A DNA stretch of 64,000 nucleotides from Chaetoderma sp. LZ-2023a. Its lineage: Eukaryota; Mollusca; Caudofoveata; Chaetodermatida; Chaetodermatidae. Below are positions 21,175 through 31,250 of the stretch, piece after piece. The translations under genes and the position numbers were made by a program. The stretch is taken from the NCBI GenBank assembly GCA_034401795.1, contig JAVVLW010002688.1:1-64000 (forward strand). The letters are read 5' to 3'. Within the stretch, counting starts at the first letter, position 1. Every line of letters starts with the position of its first letter. The notes below the pieces were generated by a model. The model was not told the origin of the DNA and did not search any database. It saw only the letters and a list, made by a program, of their open reading frames with translations.

Positions 21175-21406
21175 TTAACCCTTTAATGGTCAAGCCGGCC
21201 AAAACTGGCCTCTGCAATGGTCTTAAAGAATGTCCATTTGCAAGCCAAGAGAAGATGTTTTGGAAATTTACGACGAATAACTGGCTCGAACCGAGTCAGT
21301 CATTTGAGTGGTAAATTTTCAAAAATAGTCCTCTTGGCCTGCCAATGGACATTCAATAAACAAATATTTTTATTTTGTTGACCATATTTGACCATTAAAG
21401 GGTTAA
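21175..21406. mobile_element. piggyBac-type foldback MITE, reference copy (232 bp)
   Basis: TTAACCCTTTAATGGTCAAG at the left and TTGACCATTAAAGGGTTAA at the right give perfect CCCTTT...AAAGGG ends inside TTAA, the target and end signature of piggyBac-type transposition. The interior is largely self-complementary: GAATGTCCATTTGCAAGCCA pairs with GGCCTGCCAATGGACATTC. No ORF, so it must have been moved in trans. Confidence 0.8.
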
Positions 21407-21410
21407 TAGT

Positions 21411-21468
21411 CTGCTGAATATTTATGCAGTAATTTAACAGTCAAATTAGTTTCAAAATAATCAGCTTG
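21411..21468. repeat. Short palindrome, reduced hairpin-family member
   Basis: CTGCTGAATATTTATGCAGT leads, after a short gap, to TCAAATTAGTTTCAAAATAA then TCAGC. Only the outer arms are recognisable. Confidence 0.5.
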
Positions 21469-21797
21469 TCTGTACGTTCACCTCGAAATTGTGGCTCCAT
21501 GGTTGTAAGCGTTTAAAATTGTACTCATATCTTAATTGTACGGCGACCATGGTTTCGACTTTTTACAGCATATAGTTCTCAGTTGATGTTTTGTTTTGTG
21601 TCGCCCAGAGTCTGTAGATTTTCAATTGAAATCCTCATATATTATTCAACATGTTCATCTAACCATAGAAATTTGTACAGTTAAATATTTTAACCTTTAC
21701 AAAAATATCTTCGTTGCTGATATTAATCATATTTTGATTAACTGTCCATTGCTGAATTTTTGCAAACTACATATTTTATGGGGCTTTAGCTTTGGAT

Positions 21798-21888
21798 ATG
21801 ATGAATATTTTGGAAAAAATTTAGCTAACAGTTGCTGGTGGATAAGCCACTAACAACTTTCAATCAGATTTTTTTCAAAATATTCAGC
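21798..21888. repeat. Palindrome of the TGAATATTTTGAAA hairpin family
   Basis: ATGAATATTTTGGAAAAAAT pairs with ATTTTTTTCAAAATATTCAG, and GTTGCTGGTGG with CCACTAACAAC. It is close to the versions at 1370 and 22889. Confidence 0.75.
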
Positions 21889-21984
21889 AGGTCCGGAGTT
21901 ATTGCCCATTGAAATTAATGTCTTGTGACTTACAGCGGTGTGTCAATTAGCTACTGCTATTATTATTACTACTACTACGATTAC

Positions 21985-22155
21985 TTCCCAAACGCAAGGC
22001 AAAAGGTGCCATAGAATTGCCAGGTTCGAACCCCACTCGGGTCGGAAAAAATTGAAAAAGGTAAAATTACATTCCAGATGATGAATGAGCTAGATCCTGG
22101 TGCCAATGCGTCGTCAAAGACAGGGTTCATAGAACTAATGCTTGACAATAATAAA
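21985..22155 (+). repeat. tRNA-derived SINE, 5'-truncated copy
   Basis: It carries the B-box-like GGTTCGAACCCCACTCGGGT followed by AAAAATTGAAAAAGGTAAAA and the tail GCTTGACAATAATAAAAACT. It matches the fuller copy at 22316 but lacks the A-box part. Confidence 0.75.
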
Positions 22156-22315
22156 AACTACATACTTGTGAGTGCCTAGTGATCTAGCAGGAGGGATCTC
22201 CGAAATGTAAAAGTAAAAATATCTGGAATGTACACCATCAAAATTCTAGATTTTGTGTGGTTGTGAGACGGGTGGTTGAAAGGCAGTTTGGTGAAAGAGG
22301 ATTCTTGTCCTCTGG

Positions 22316-22505
22316 ATGCTAGTCTGGTGGTAGAGCACTCACCTCCCAAACACTAGGCGAAAGGTACTATAGAATTACCAGGTTCGAACCCCACTCGGGT
22401 CGAAAAAAATTGAAAAAGGTAAAATTACATTCCAGAGGATGTATAGTGCCAGTGCGTTGTCAAAGACAGAGTTCACGGAACTACTGCTTGACAATAATAA
22501 AAACT
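22316..22505 (+). repeat. tRNA-derived SINE
   Basis: The A-box region GCTAGTCTGGTGGTAGAGCA and the B box GGTTCGAACCC are spaced as in tRNA genes, but no tRNA cloverleaf or CCA-side stem is present, and a 100-bp unrelated body follows. It ends GACAATAATAAAAACTGC. RNA polymerase III transcription is the expected mode. A (TAC)n microsatellite follows the tail, as is common for SINEs. Confidence 0.8.
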
Positions 22506-22526
22506 GCTATGGAACTAATGCGTGAC

Positions 22527-22626
22527 AATAACTACTACTACTACGAATACTACTACTACTACTACTACTACTGCTACTACTACTACGAATACTACTACTA
22601 CTACTACGAATACTACTACTACGAAT
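22527..22626. repeat. (TAC)n microsatellite
   Basis: CTACTACTACGAATACTACT-type triplets seeded by the SINE tail. The Tyr-rich ORF is an artefact. Confidence 0.95.
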
Positions 22627-22888
22627 ACTGCCTACTGCTGATACGAACACTGCCTGCTACTATTACTGCTACCAGCTACAGATATGGATATGAGGTTTCT
22701 GAAAGTAGAAATTTTAGCATTTACAGGCTGTGAAAAGTATTTTTGAAAATTTATTACTAGAATTCTCTTGGCCTGCAAATTTATATTTTTAGGTAAAGAC
22801 CACTTCAGAAGACAGTTGTTACCATTATCATTAACTGACTGTTCCAAGCCTCCAGACAATGATTTCAATGGACAATGACTGTGGACCT

Positions 22889-22966
22889 GATGAATATTTT
22901 GAAAATAATTTAACTGAAAGCTTAGCCACCAACAACTTTTAATCAAATTGTTTTCAAAATATTCAC
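22889..22966. repeat. Palindrome of the TGAATATTTTGAAA hairpin family
   Basis: GATGAATATTTTGAAAATAA and TTTAACTGAAAG pair with CTTTTAATCAAATTG and TTTTCAAAATATTCACC. Confidence 0.75.
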
Positions 22967-23205
22967 CATATCTAGAGTTAAGCGCATGGAACAGGTAGTC
23001 TGCACAAAATCAGCAGACTGACAGTTAAAGGGTTAATTGCTAATTGGTGATACAGATTGCAGGTTTAGGCGCTTGATAATCTTGAATAGATTAGTATGTA
23101 TGTTTTTCTATTGTCGGTGCTCAATTTTAACTCAATAAATTAACATAGTCATATTAATCATTAGGGCACTGTTTTGTCTTTGTTAGCACAACCATTATTC
23201 ACATT

Positions 23206-23525
23206 ATTATTGTCCACAGCAGCATCACCGCCATCATCACTTAACACCACGATTATCATCGCTCAACAGCACCGCCATCAGCACTTAACACCACTATTAT
23301 CATCACTTAACAGCACCGCCATCATCACTTAACACCACTATTATCATCACTCAACAGCACCGCCATCAGCACGTAACACCACTATTATCATCACTCAACT
23401 TCACCGCCATCATCACTCAACACCACCATCATCATTCAACACCACCGCTATCAGCACTCAACATCACCATCATCATTCAACACCACCGCCATCAGCACTC
23501 GACACCACTGCCATCATCACTCAAC
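23206..23525. repeat. CACCGCCATCA-type minisatellite
   Basis: Imperfect units built from CACCGCCATCAGCACTTAAC and ACCACTATTATCATCACTCA, grading into the pure CAT/CAC triplets to the right. Confidence 0.85.
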
Positions 23526-23725
23526 ATCATCATCATCATCACAATCACCATCATCATATCATCATCACCACCATGACCAGCACCACCACCACCATCATCA
23601 CCACCACCAGCATCATCACCACCACCATTATCATCACCACTGCCACCACCACCATCATCACCACCAGCACCAGCATTATCACCATCACCACCAGCATCAT
23701 GACCACCATCATCATCATCACCACC

Positions 23726-23756
<31 letters not shown>

Positions 23757-23805
23757 CCATCATCATAATCACCACCATCATCACCACAATCATCATCACC
23801 ACCAC

Positions 23806-23876
<71 letters not shown>

Positions 23877-23884
23877 TCATCAAT
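23526..23884. repeat. (CAT/CAC)n microsatellite, left flank of Penelope copy 1
   Basis: Triplet repeat of CAT and CAC running directly into the Penelope terminal repeat (CAATAAAATAAATAAAAAAT). The long Met/Val and Thr/Ile ORFs are repeat artefacts. Confidence 0.95.
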
Positions 23885-23950
23885 AAAATAAATAAAAAAT
23901 ATCTCCCAACCGTGGGAGATCCTGAGCCAGTGCGTTTAATCATATAACCA
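23883..23950 (+). repeat. Penelope terminal direct repeat, left
   Basis: Nearly identical to 27489-27556, differing at about four positions. It contains the small hairpin ATCTCCCA...TGGGAGAT. Penelope elements often carry such pseudo-LTRs. Confidence 0.85.
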
Positions 23951-24096
23951 CGTACAAGCGAGTGCCAGTTCTATTGTTTTATTGTCTTGCTAACACACTA
24001 ATTATTGCACCATACCGTCGTGGCAAATCTGTCTGACAAACCATCATTCCATCAATTTAGTCTGTCTTAATAATAGTTTTGATTCGTTCATCATTT

Positions 24097-24290
24097 CCTT
24101 CCTTCCTCCCCCCTCCCGCCCTCCTTCCCTCCCGTCCGTCCATTCGTCCTCCCTCCCTCCCTCCCTTCCTTCCTTTCCTTCCTTTCTTCCTCTCTTCCTT
24201 CCTTCCTCCTTCCCTCCATCCCTCCCTCATTCCCACCCGTCCGTCTGTCCTTCTTTCTTTCCTCCCTCCCTCCCTCCCTTCCATCATCCA
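24097..24290. repeat. Polypyrimidine (CCTT/CCCT)n tract in the Penelope leader
   Basis: Almost pure C/T on the + strand for nearly 200 bp. A similar tract follows Penelope copy 3 at 52498-52725. The reading frames across it are low-complexity artefacts. Confidence 0.9.
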
Positions 24291-24463
24291 TTCCTACCAG
24301 TCACACCGACTGCAAAGTCAGCCTTGACCGTACCAGTCATCCCACAATTAAATCGGAAATGGAATAGGTCACCCACAGAGTCCTTTAGTAGTTAAGCGGG
24401 TGAATAACCAGTGTTCCCCCTGCAGTCTCCTGTGGTGGATCCGCTCCTGATTCCACTGCCAGA

Positions 24464-25180
24464 ATGGTCACTGTCAGTGTCTTCCCCCCCCCCCCCCCCC
24501 TTCCACAGAGAGCAGCTACTGACCGACCTGGTCGAAAGACCAGATCGTCAACACTGAGGTCCAAGCCACCACAACATAAGTTTACGCCCACACCTAAGCC
24601 CAAACCTACGCCTAGGGATACACCCAAAGAGCATAGGTCTTTCTACAAGTTTCGGTTCGTGGTGGATAACAAGAATGAATGGCGCCTGCCTACTCTGAAC
24701 AAGAAAATCCTGCTGATTGGGTCTTCAAATTTAGCTCGTATCAATCAGACACCTCATCCAGATATGCAGGTAGCAATCTATCTAGGTGCTAAGATAAACC
24801 ACATTAGGAATATGGTTAGAAAATACATTGAGGTCTTCCAACCTCAGCGTATCATCCTTAACATCGGAATTAATGACAAGGATGAACTTCAGCATGACAC
24901 CTCCCAAAGAATTGAGAATCTGTTTAGTATCATGCGTTCAAAATTTCCAAAGGCTAAAGTTCACTTCGCCAAACTAAATTTTTCGAAGCACTTGACTGCA
25001 ACCCAGAAACGAAACATACAATTCGTTAACAGCCGTGTAGAGGCCTTAAGGGCCAAGGTCCCTATCCTGCCCAGCCTCCCAGTGTCTGAATTTCAGGTGG
25101 TTGAGGACAACATCCACTGGACTGAGTGCACTGCAAATAAAATGTATAATAGTTGGTTATCGCATCTTAATTTAAACTAA
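24464..25180 (+). CDS. SGNH-hydrolase-like ORF1 of the Penelope element
   Basis: 238 codons from the ATG at 24464. Residues 1-60 are Pro/Lys-rich, and a run of about 18 C near 24483 makes the true start uncertain. The globular part shows all four SGNH blocks: ILLIGSSNLARI (block I, Ser), AIYLGAKINHIRNM (block II, Gly), RIILNIGINDKDE (block III, G-x-N-D) and DNIHWTECTANKMY (block V, D-x-x-H). SGNH enzymes are esterases or lipases, and esterase ORF1 proteins are known in CR1-type LINEs. The ORF ends 60-70 bp before the RT frame. A decayed equivalent precedes the RT of copy 4, so it belongs to the element. Its role in transposition is unknown. Confidence 0.75.
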   Translation: MVTVSVFPPPPPLPQRAATDRPGRKTRSSTLRSKPPQHKFTPTPKPKPTPRDTPKEHRSFYKFRFVVDNKNEWRLPTLNKKILLIGSSNLARINQTPHPDMQVAIYLGAKINHIRNMVRKYIEVFQPQRIILNIGINDKDELQHDTSQRIENLFSIMRSKFPKAKVHFAKLNFSKHLTATQKRNIQFVNSRVEALRAKVPILPSLPVSEFQVVEDNIHWTECTANKMYNSWLSHLNLN

Positions 25181-25241
25181 CTACGGGTCAGGGACTAACC
25201 ACCCAGAAATTGGCCTGGGTGGTATTATCGTTAACCTAACT

Positions 25242-26400
25242 GGTTCTACATTGTCTGAAGCAGAAAGATCTTTGCTAAATCTCGGTCTAACATTCGTACC
25301 AACACCACGGCCCAAAGTCGACATATGGGAAATTGAAGAATTCTTTCACCTTGTAAAATTAGCAGACTTCGAAATTCCAAGAAAAACAACTCTACCTTTT
25401 GTTGAAAAAACTGGCTGGGCACCTAACTCGAAGTTGGTGGACCTTGCGATCCCTGATAGTATAAAAACTATTAAGGAACGTGTTGAAAATTTAGAATTTC
25501 CTAAAAATCATCAAAATTTGTCATATCAAGAACGTTTAGCTATAACAGGTTTGCGTAAAAACAATGACATCGTTATAAAGCCTGCTGACAAGGGATCTGC
25601 TACTGTAATAATGCGTAAAGATAATTATATTCGTGAAGCGCATCGGCAACTCAGTAATCCGAAACACTACCGCAAATTAGACGAACCACTTTGGCAAAAT
25701 AATTGTGATAAATTTAATGGAATCCTTCAAGAAATGGCTGACAACAAGGCCATAACGAAAAAGCAGTTTAAATACCTTACTGCTAAACGAGATTCAAATC
25801 CACGTACGTTTTACCTTTTTTCCAAAAATTCATAAACCTATTGAGTCGTGGTCAGACCCTATGATACCACCGGGTCGACCTATTATCTCTGATTGCGGCT
25901 CTGAATCTTATCGAATTAGTGAAATTATTGATTACCACCTACAACCAATTGCGAATAGACATTTCAGCTTTTTGAACAACACTGGGGATTTCCTATCCGA
26001 GGTCTCCAAAATTTCTGTTCTTCCAAACTCACTCTTGGTCACCCTCGACATCGATGCTATGTACACAAACATTGACATCGAAAGGGGTTTGACTTCTGTT
26101 CGCAGAGCATTTGATAAATATCCTGATAACAATAGGCCCACTAGCGAAATATTAGCTCTCCTAGAGCTGAGTTTAAAGGGCAATGATTTCGAATTCGCTG
26201 GCGAAATCTACCAACAAATCTGTGGATGCGCTATGGGTAAACGTTTTAGTCCTAGTTTGCCAACATCTATGTAGCTGAGTGGGAAGAAGATGCGCTTAAC
26301 AAATGTCCTAAGCAGCCCTTATTTTACCGCCGTTACCTCGATGATATTTTTATGATCTGGAATCATTCGAGGGAATAGTTTGATGAATTTTTCACTATTT
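25242..26400 (+). pseudogene. Penelope reverse transcriptase, frameshifted
   Basis: The N-terminal part STLSEAERSLLNLGLTFVPT is the usual start of Penelope proteins. Then come GLRKNNDIVIKPADKGSATV and, after a shift near 25820, PMIPPGRPIISDCGSESYRI, LLVTLDIDAMYTNIDIERGL and ICGCAMGKRFSPS. A second shift near 26262 gives ANIYVAEWEEDAL and the catalytic FYRRYLDDIFMIW. A TAG follows shortly after (about 26378). The residue order and spacing fit a Penelope RT, which is telomerase-like. The frame breaks indicate a dead copy. Confidence 0.9.
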
Positions 26401-26419
26401 TGAACTCACGATCCTAACA

Positions 26420-27422
26420 TCAAACTTAAAGCCAACATCGACCAGTCGTCCGTAGACTTTTTAGACGTTACTCTCTACAAAGGTGTAAATTATAACACGA
26501 GTGGGCTTCTTGATTACAAAGTATTCTTTACGCCCACCGATTCCCATCAACTACTGCATAAGAAATCTTTCCATCCACCTCATACTTTTAAAGGTATTGT
26601 CAAATCACAGATTATCCGATTTCACCGAAATTCTAGTGATAGAAAGAATTTTGAATCTGCATGTTCCATCTTATTTAAAGCCCTCAAACCGAGGGGATAC
26701 TCAACACTATTACTGATAAGGCTGCCGATCAAAAGCCTACCAAAATTCGTCACAATCGTCCGATTATAGGCGTAGGACAATCTCAGAAATGTGGAAAGAA
26801 GAGGTGTAAATTAAACCTCCATCTACCTCATCAGAAAACACTTGTCAGTTATCAGAACAAAAGCAAATTCCAACTTCAGTCTAATTTAGATTGTGATTCT
26901 AAAAATGTTATCTATTTAATGTCTTGCAAATTATGCCAAAAGCAGTATGTCGGTGAAACAAAATGCCCTTTAAGATGGCGAGCAACTAGACACCTTTGCG
27001 ATATTAGACACGACGAGGACACCAACGTAGCTCAACATTTCAATCTTCCTGGTCATTCTGTCGATAGACACTTTGAAATTATGCCTATTGGGCAACTGCC
27101 TCTTTCTGCTACGGCCGAAGAAACTGATAAACAAAGAAAACTTCGAGAATAATTTTGGATTAAGCAACTGAAAACAAAATGGCCGAGAGGCATAAACGTG
27201 GACCCTGGTCTTGCTGATCAACGTGAAATTATTCCATTCAGTTTAACATACAATCGAAAAAATGTTGAAATTTCTGAAATTTCGAAAGATGAATATCATA
27301 AATTGCAGGATAAAATGAAAGAACCTCTCAATTTGCGTCCAGTGATAGCCTTTAAGAAAAACTCTGATCTACGTGACATCTTGGTTAAATCGAAATTAAC
27401 TCTTCAAAAACCTTCAGAATGA
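26420..27422 (+). pseudogene. Penelope linker and GIY-YIG endonuclease, broken
   Basis: The linker reads LKANIDQSSVDFLDVTLYKG, then LLDYKVFFTPTDSHQLLHKK and SFHPPHTFKG. It shifts frame twice before the endonuclease NVIYLMSCKLCQKQYVGETK and RWRATRHLCDIRHDEDTNVA, with QHFNLPGHSV. The GIY-YIG-type core is the Y...YVGET segment with downstream Arg and His. A TAA at 27150 interrupts the conserved FWIKQLKTKWPRGINVD. The C-terminus NLRPVIAFKKNSDLRDILVK is the familiar Penelope end. The linker segment 26479-26531 corresponds to the 52-bp unit of the array in copy 3. Confidence 0.88.
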
Positions 27423-27488
27423 ATGATATATATTATTCATATTTTATAGGCCATACCGCCTCTATCAAACAAACATAACAAATCTCAG

Positions 27489-27556
27489 ACAATAAAATAA
27501 ATAAAAAATATCTCCCAACCTTGGGAGATCCTGAGCCAGTGCGTTTAATCGTATAA
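27489..27556 (+). repeat. Penelope terminal direct repeat, right
   Basis: See the left copy at 23883. A CAT/CAC array starts at the very next bases. The A-rich AATAAAATAAATAAAAAATA also closes Penelope copy 3 near 52435. Confidence 0.85.
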
Positions 27557-27960
27557 ACCACCATCATCATCATCATCACCACCACCATCATCACCACCAT
27601 CATCATCACCACCACCACCACCACCGTCATCACCACCACCATTACCACCACCATCATCATCACCACAATCATCATCATCACCACCACCCCCATCATCATC
27701 ACCACCACCATCACCACAACCACCATCATCATCATCATCATCATCGCCACCATCATCATCATCACCAGCATCATCATCATCACCACCCTCATCATCCCCA
27801 TCACCACTACCACCAGCACCATCATCATCACCACCACCATCATCACTATCACCATCATCACCATTACCATCACCTCCACCACCATCATGACCACCACCAT
27901 CATCATGACCACTACCATCATCATCACCACCATCATCATCATCATCATCACCATCATTAT
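27557..27960. repeat. (CAT/CAC)n microsatellite, right flank of Penelope copy 1
   Basis: About 400 bp of CAT/CAC triplets with a few variants, starting immediately after the terminal repeat. The Met-rich reverse ORF is an artefact. Confidence 0.95.
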
Positions 27961-28045
27961 CCTCGAGATCAGCACTTTTATCAGTGCATGATGATCACAG
28001 AGGAACAGCTCAGCAGATGGGATGATGTCCCTGGATGGATACGTT

Positions 28046-28172
28046 AACCCTTTCACTGATGAATTCCCAATTTCTCATTTTCAGGGCAACCATACATGAA
28101 AACTGTTGAATATTGACGAAGTCATCTCCGCCTAATGCAGCAACAACTTCCAGTCAAATTAATTTCAAAATA
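28046..28172. repeat. TTAACCCTTTCACTGAT MITE fragment with hairpin
   Basis: The left end TTAACCCTTTCACTGATGAA is followed by TTTTCAGGGCAACCATACAT and a collapsed hairpin ending CCAGTCAAATTAATTTCAAA. No matching right end was found. Confidence 0.5.
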
Positions 28173-28289
28173 TAGTCAATGGTGAGTAACATATTGCGAA
28201 GAAGTGGCACCAAAGCATTTCTCTTAATAGCTCTTGAGCAAACGTGTGTGCGAAGAATGGCATGAGACCATCTCTGATTCAAATACCGA

Positions 28290-28640
28290 AACGAGTAAAC
28301 GTAGACAAGATGGCATTAGTTCATCATAATCAATTACGTCATAAATGGCTTATCTAAGTTCGCTTAATTGATGACTGACTAAGCGGTCTTGTACGAATTT
28401 ATGTACTATTTAATAAACACTGAATATTTTGAAACTAATTTGACTGGGCGCTGTACATTGATGCCATGAGCAGCAACAACATCCAGTCAAATTATTTGCA
28501 AAATATTCAACAGCTTATTTTTCTGGAAATTGAGATTCAGAGAGTGCAGGGATTGATCGATCCTAACACGGGCAAAGGGTGGGTGTAGCTTAGCTAGTGA
28601 TGGGCGGGGCATAGCTAAAATGAGATTTCTTCATTGATTA
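28290..28640 (+). repeat. CRE-bearing MITE
   Basis: It runs from TCATAATCAATTACGTCATA through a full TGAATATTTTGAAACTAATT hairpin (28421-28512) to GATGGGCGGGGCATAGCTAA. The same order, with AGCTTAGCTAGTGATGGGCG-like ends, is at 42430-42772 and inverted at 50756-51147. Confidence 0.7.
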
Positions 28641-28729
28641 TGGCATCAGCTACTTGAGTGGCAGATAGGGCCAGTCCATTATAGCCTAGTCTTTGATGGG
28701 GATGAACCTAGACAAAATTCCAACATAAA

Positions 28730-28790
28730 TCTTTTTTGGTGTCATCCAATCCGTAACGTTACCCAGAATCACATACTATAAATCCCCATT
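28730..28790. repeat. Dispersed repeat, inverted partner of 38165-38225
   Basis: TTTTTTGGTGTCATCCAATC and GTAACGTTACCCAGAATCAC are the inverse of TGTGATTCTGGGTGACGTTA and GAATGACACCAAAAAACCTT at 38172. Its nature is unknown. Confidence 0.6.
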
Positions 28791-29398
28791 GATCCCTTTG
28801 GGCGGAATCTTTTACAGGAGATTGAATTCGAGGACCATTTTTGACATCTTGTGTGAAATATGATAAGAATGTGGGGTTAGCAGAAAATGTTGTCTGCTAA
28901 TTTCAAACCAAATACAATGTTCAGCAACGAAATAATGGCTCATACTGGGTATGCGTGTCGCGGGCTGTACTAGAGCTACTTATCAACATCACCAATACCA
29001 AAGGTGAAAGAAGGCGATTCCACATATCGTATAATTGCTAACAAGTGTGATCAAATGAAAAATGCATTATCATTATTTAAAAGTCTATTCATTGTCACTC
29101 AGCAGCTGGACAATACCAACAAGTTCGTCACGAAGGATAGCCTAGAGATGCTCATAAACACATGGTACCCTTTAAGGTCGGAATGTCACGACATTATAAG
29201 TCCAAACATCAGTTTCTTCATCAAATATTTGATCATATGGTCGATGTTGCTGCAAATCTGACCTCGGTACCATGTATATGCCATCACACATTTCATAAGC
29301 ATTGCGTGGCGACAAATTCTTTGTTGGTGCTTTACATTTGCAACAAATGAAGTTGAGCACCTTCGATGGGTCAGCATCAAAATCTCATTATTGGACGT

Positions 29399-29531
29399 AG
29401 AGCCATTTTCCTCTTTCCATCCCCAATTATTCTGGTCGAGTTCATCGTTGCTATGAGTTAGCCATGTGAAATAGGGCCATTTTCCTCTTTCCATCCCCAA
29501 TCATTCTGGTTGCTAAGAGTTAGCCATCTGA
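29399..29531 (+). repeat. Tandem duplication beside the second DIRS element
   Basis: GCCATTTTCCTCTTTCCATC followed by CCCAATTATTCTGG and GAGTTAGCCATGTGA occurs twice, 75 bp apart, the second copy shorter. It sits just left of the DIRS remnant. Confidence 0.75.
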
Positions 29532-30069
29532 CAACATATTTTGTGTCCGGGAATTACGATAAGCCGAGTACCGAGTCAATTCCCAACTAGTCAGATTAGT
29601 CTATTTTGCTTTACAAAGCAGTCACGTTTTTTGAGCTCCAAAATTTCGATAATTTTGTGTGATTAGTGATTCTTCGGACTATTTATTCGTGGCATCATGG
29701 AAAGGAAAGGAAAATCGTCGCAAGGGCAGGATGTCTCAGTCCAGTATTTATACATGCGTGTCATTAGGACTGTTTGAAATTTTCTTAAATTGGCAGATTG
29801 TTTTAAAATGGTAGCCATTGTAGGAGTTACTCCGTTACCCGTTAACTTTTTAATCATATCCAGGTACTCGGTTAATTTTTCTTGCGACTTGATTCCTTCT
29901 AAGATGGATGCGCCCTTAGCAAAGATGGCGGCGCCCATGTTTAGTGTGTTGTTTTGGTTTGGCGTATCTATGCACTCAGTTTAAGCCAGGTTTTTAGCCC
30001 TCGATTTATTGGCGAGGTTGTTTGTAGCGATCATACTTATTATTCTTGGATTTCTTAACATTATTAGCT

Positions 30070-31062
30070 TTCAGGCCAAGTGAGCTTATACCATGGCGAC
30101 TGCCCGTCGTCCATCTGTCGTCTGTCAACTTTTGCTTTAGAACGCTACTCCTTAACCAATAGAGATTTTAACCAAATTTGGGGCAAAGGATCCTATTAGG
30201 CTTGTCTCCTGAACGTCCATTCGGAATTTTAATTCCTCAATTTTTTGGGCCAAAATCTTAGATTTTATGAAAAATTTACAGGAAATTGTAAAAATGCTTC
30301 TCCTTACCATTTTGACCGATTTCGACCAAATTTGGCTGAAAGGACCCAATGGTCGTAGGCTGCAGAACGTCCATTCAGAATTTTGATTAATCAATTTCTT
30401 GGGTGAAAATCTGAGATTTTATGAAAAATATATGGGAAATAGTGTAAAATACTTCTTCTCCTTACCATTCTGAGCGATTTCAACAAAATTTGGCTGGAAG
30501 GACCCAATGGTCGTCGGTTCCAGAACGTCTACTTAGAATTTTGATTCATCAATTTCTTTGGTCAAAATCTGAGATTTTATGAAAAATGTATGGGAAATTG
30601 TCAAAATGCTTCTCCTTACCATTCTGAGCGATTTCAACCAAATTTGGCTGAAAAGACCCTATGGTCGTAGGCTCCAGAACTTCCATTCAGAATTTTGATT
30701 CATTAATTTTTTGGGTGAAAATCTCCTTAGCTGCTTGACATATTTCAACCAAATTTCACTATTGGATTCTATGGTGGTAGGCTCTAGAAATTCTATTCAG
30801 AATTTTGATTGATCAATTTTTTTACCAGAAATTGTCAAAACGCTGCTTTTCCTTAGTTGCTTGACATATTTAACCAAATTTGGCTAGAGTGACCCTATCA
30901 AGGTAGACTAGAATTTCTATTCAGAATTGTGATTGGTCAATTTTTTGGGTGGCCATCTTGGATTTTCCGAAAATTAAGCATCATATCTATTTAAATGCAG
31001 ATGGTTCGAATGCTAATGGTCTGGGTGAGCGCCACAGGTCCATGGGCCACTTGTTTAGTTTC
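30070..31062 (+). repeat. CCATGGCGAC dispersed repeat inserted in the DIRS element
   Basis: A complete-looking copy: head CAGGCCAAGTGAGCTTATAC and CATGGCGACTGCCCGTCGTC, about seven internal units with AAAATGCTTCTCCTTACCAT and CAACCAAATTTGGCTGAAAG, and tail GGTGAGCGCCACAGGTCC then GGGCCACTTGTTTAG. It lies between the presumed first gag exon region (ATG at 29698) and the gag body. Confidence 0.8.
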
Positions 31063-31250
31063 CAAGTTGTATTTTAAAAATTCAATCAAATATTAAAAAA
31101 ATAATTCCTGCCTAAGAGCTTTGATTAACGTTAATTCAAGAGAAAGTTAATGTTTTTACGTAATCTATGATTGTAATCAAGCTAATGTGTATTGTGCTCG
31201 CTTTCATGTTGCCATGTTCAGCGTTTTAATTCTTATTCTGTGTTCGCAGA

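Larger units (their letters stand above)
23884..27556 (+). mobile_element. Penelope-like retroelement, copy 1, with SGNH ORF
   Basis: Order: terminal direct repeat, pyrimidine-rich leader, SGNH-hydrolase ORF, RT, GIY-YIG endonuclease, terminal direct repeat. The two terminal repeats (23883-23950 and 27489-27556) share AATAAAATAAATAAAAAATA, TCTCCCAACC and GATCCTGAGCCAGTGCGTTT. Both outer flanks are CAT/CAC triplet arrays, suggesting insertion into, or growth of, such an array. Frameshifts and a stop make it inactive. Confidence 0.85.

Noticed and set aside
22316-22420. tRNA gene
   Set aside because: A and B boxes are present but the cloverleaf does not close and a SINE body and tail follow; a second truncated copy lies 300 bp upstream.
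23554-23947. Long Met/Val and Thr/Ile ORFs in the CAT/CAC arrays (also 27433-28056)
   Set aside because: Triplet microsatellites read in frame; no unique sequence.
23883-23950. Hammerhead ribozyme in the Penelope terminal repeats
   Set aside because: Such ribozymes are known in Penelope terminal repeats, but I found no CTGATGA...GAAA core on either strand here.
24057-24327. Arg/Gly/Glu- and Pro/Ser-rich ORFs in the pyrimidine tract
   Set aside because: Low-complexity artefacts of a C/T-rich tract.
29663-29938. 91-codon minus-strand ORF near the second DIRS left end
   Set aside because: No recognised motif; it overlaps the presumed 5' region of the DIRS element and looks like a shadow.
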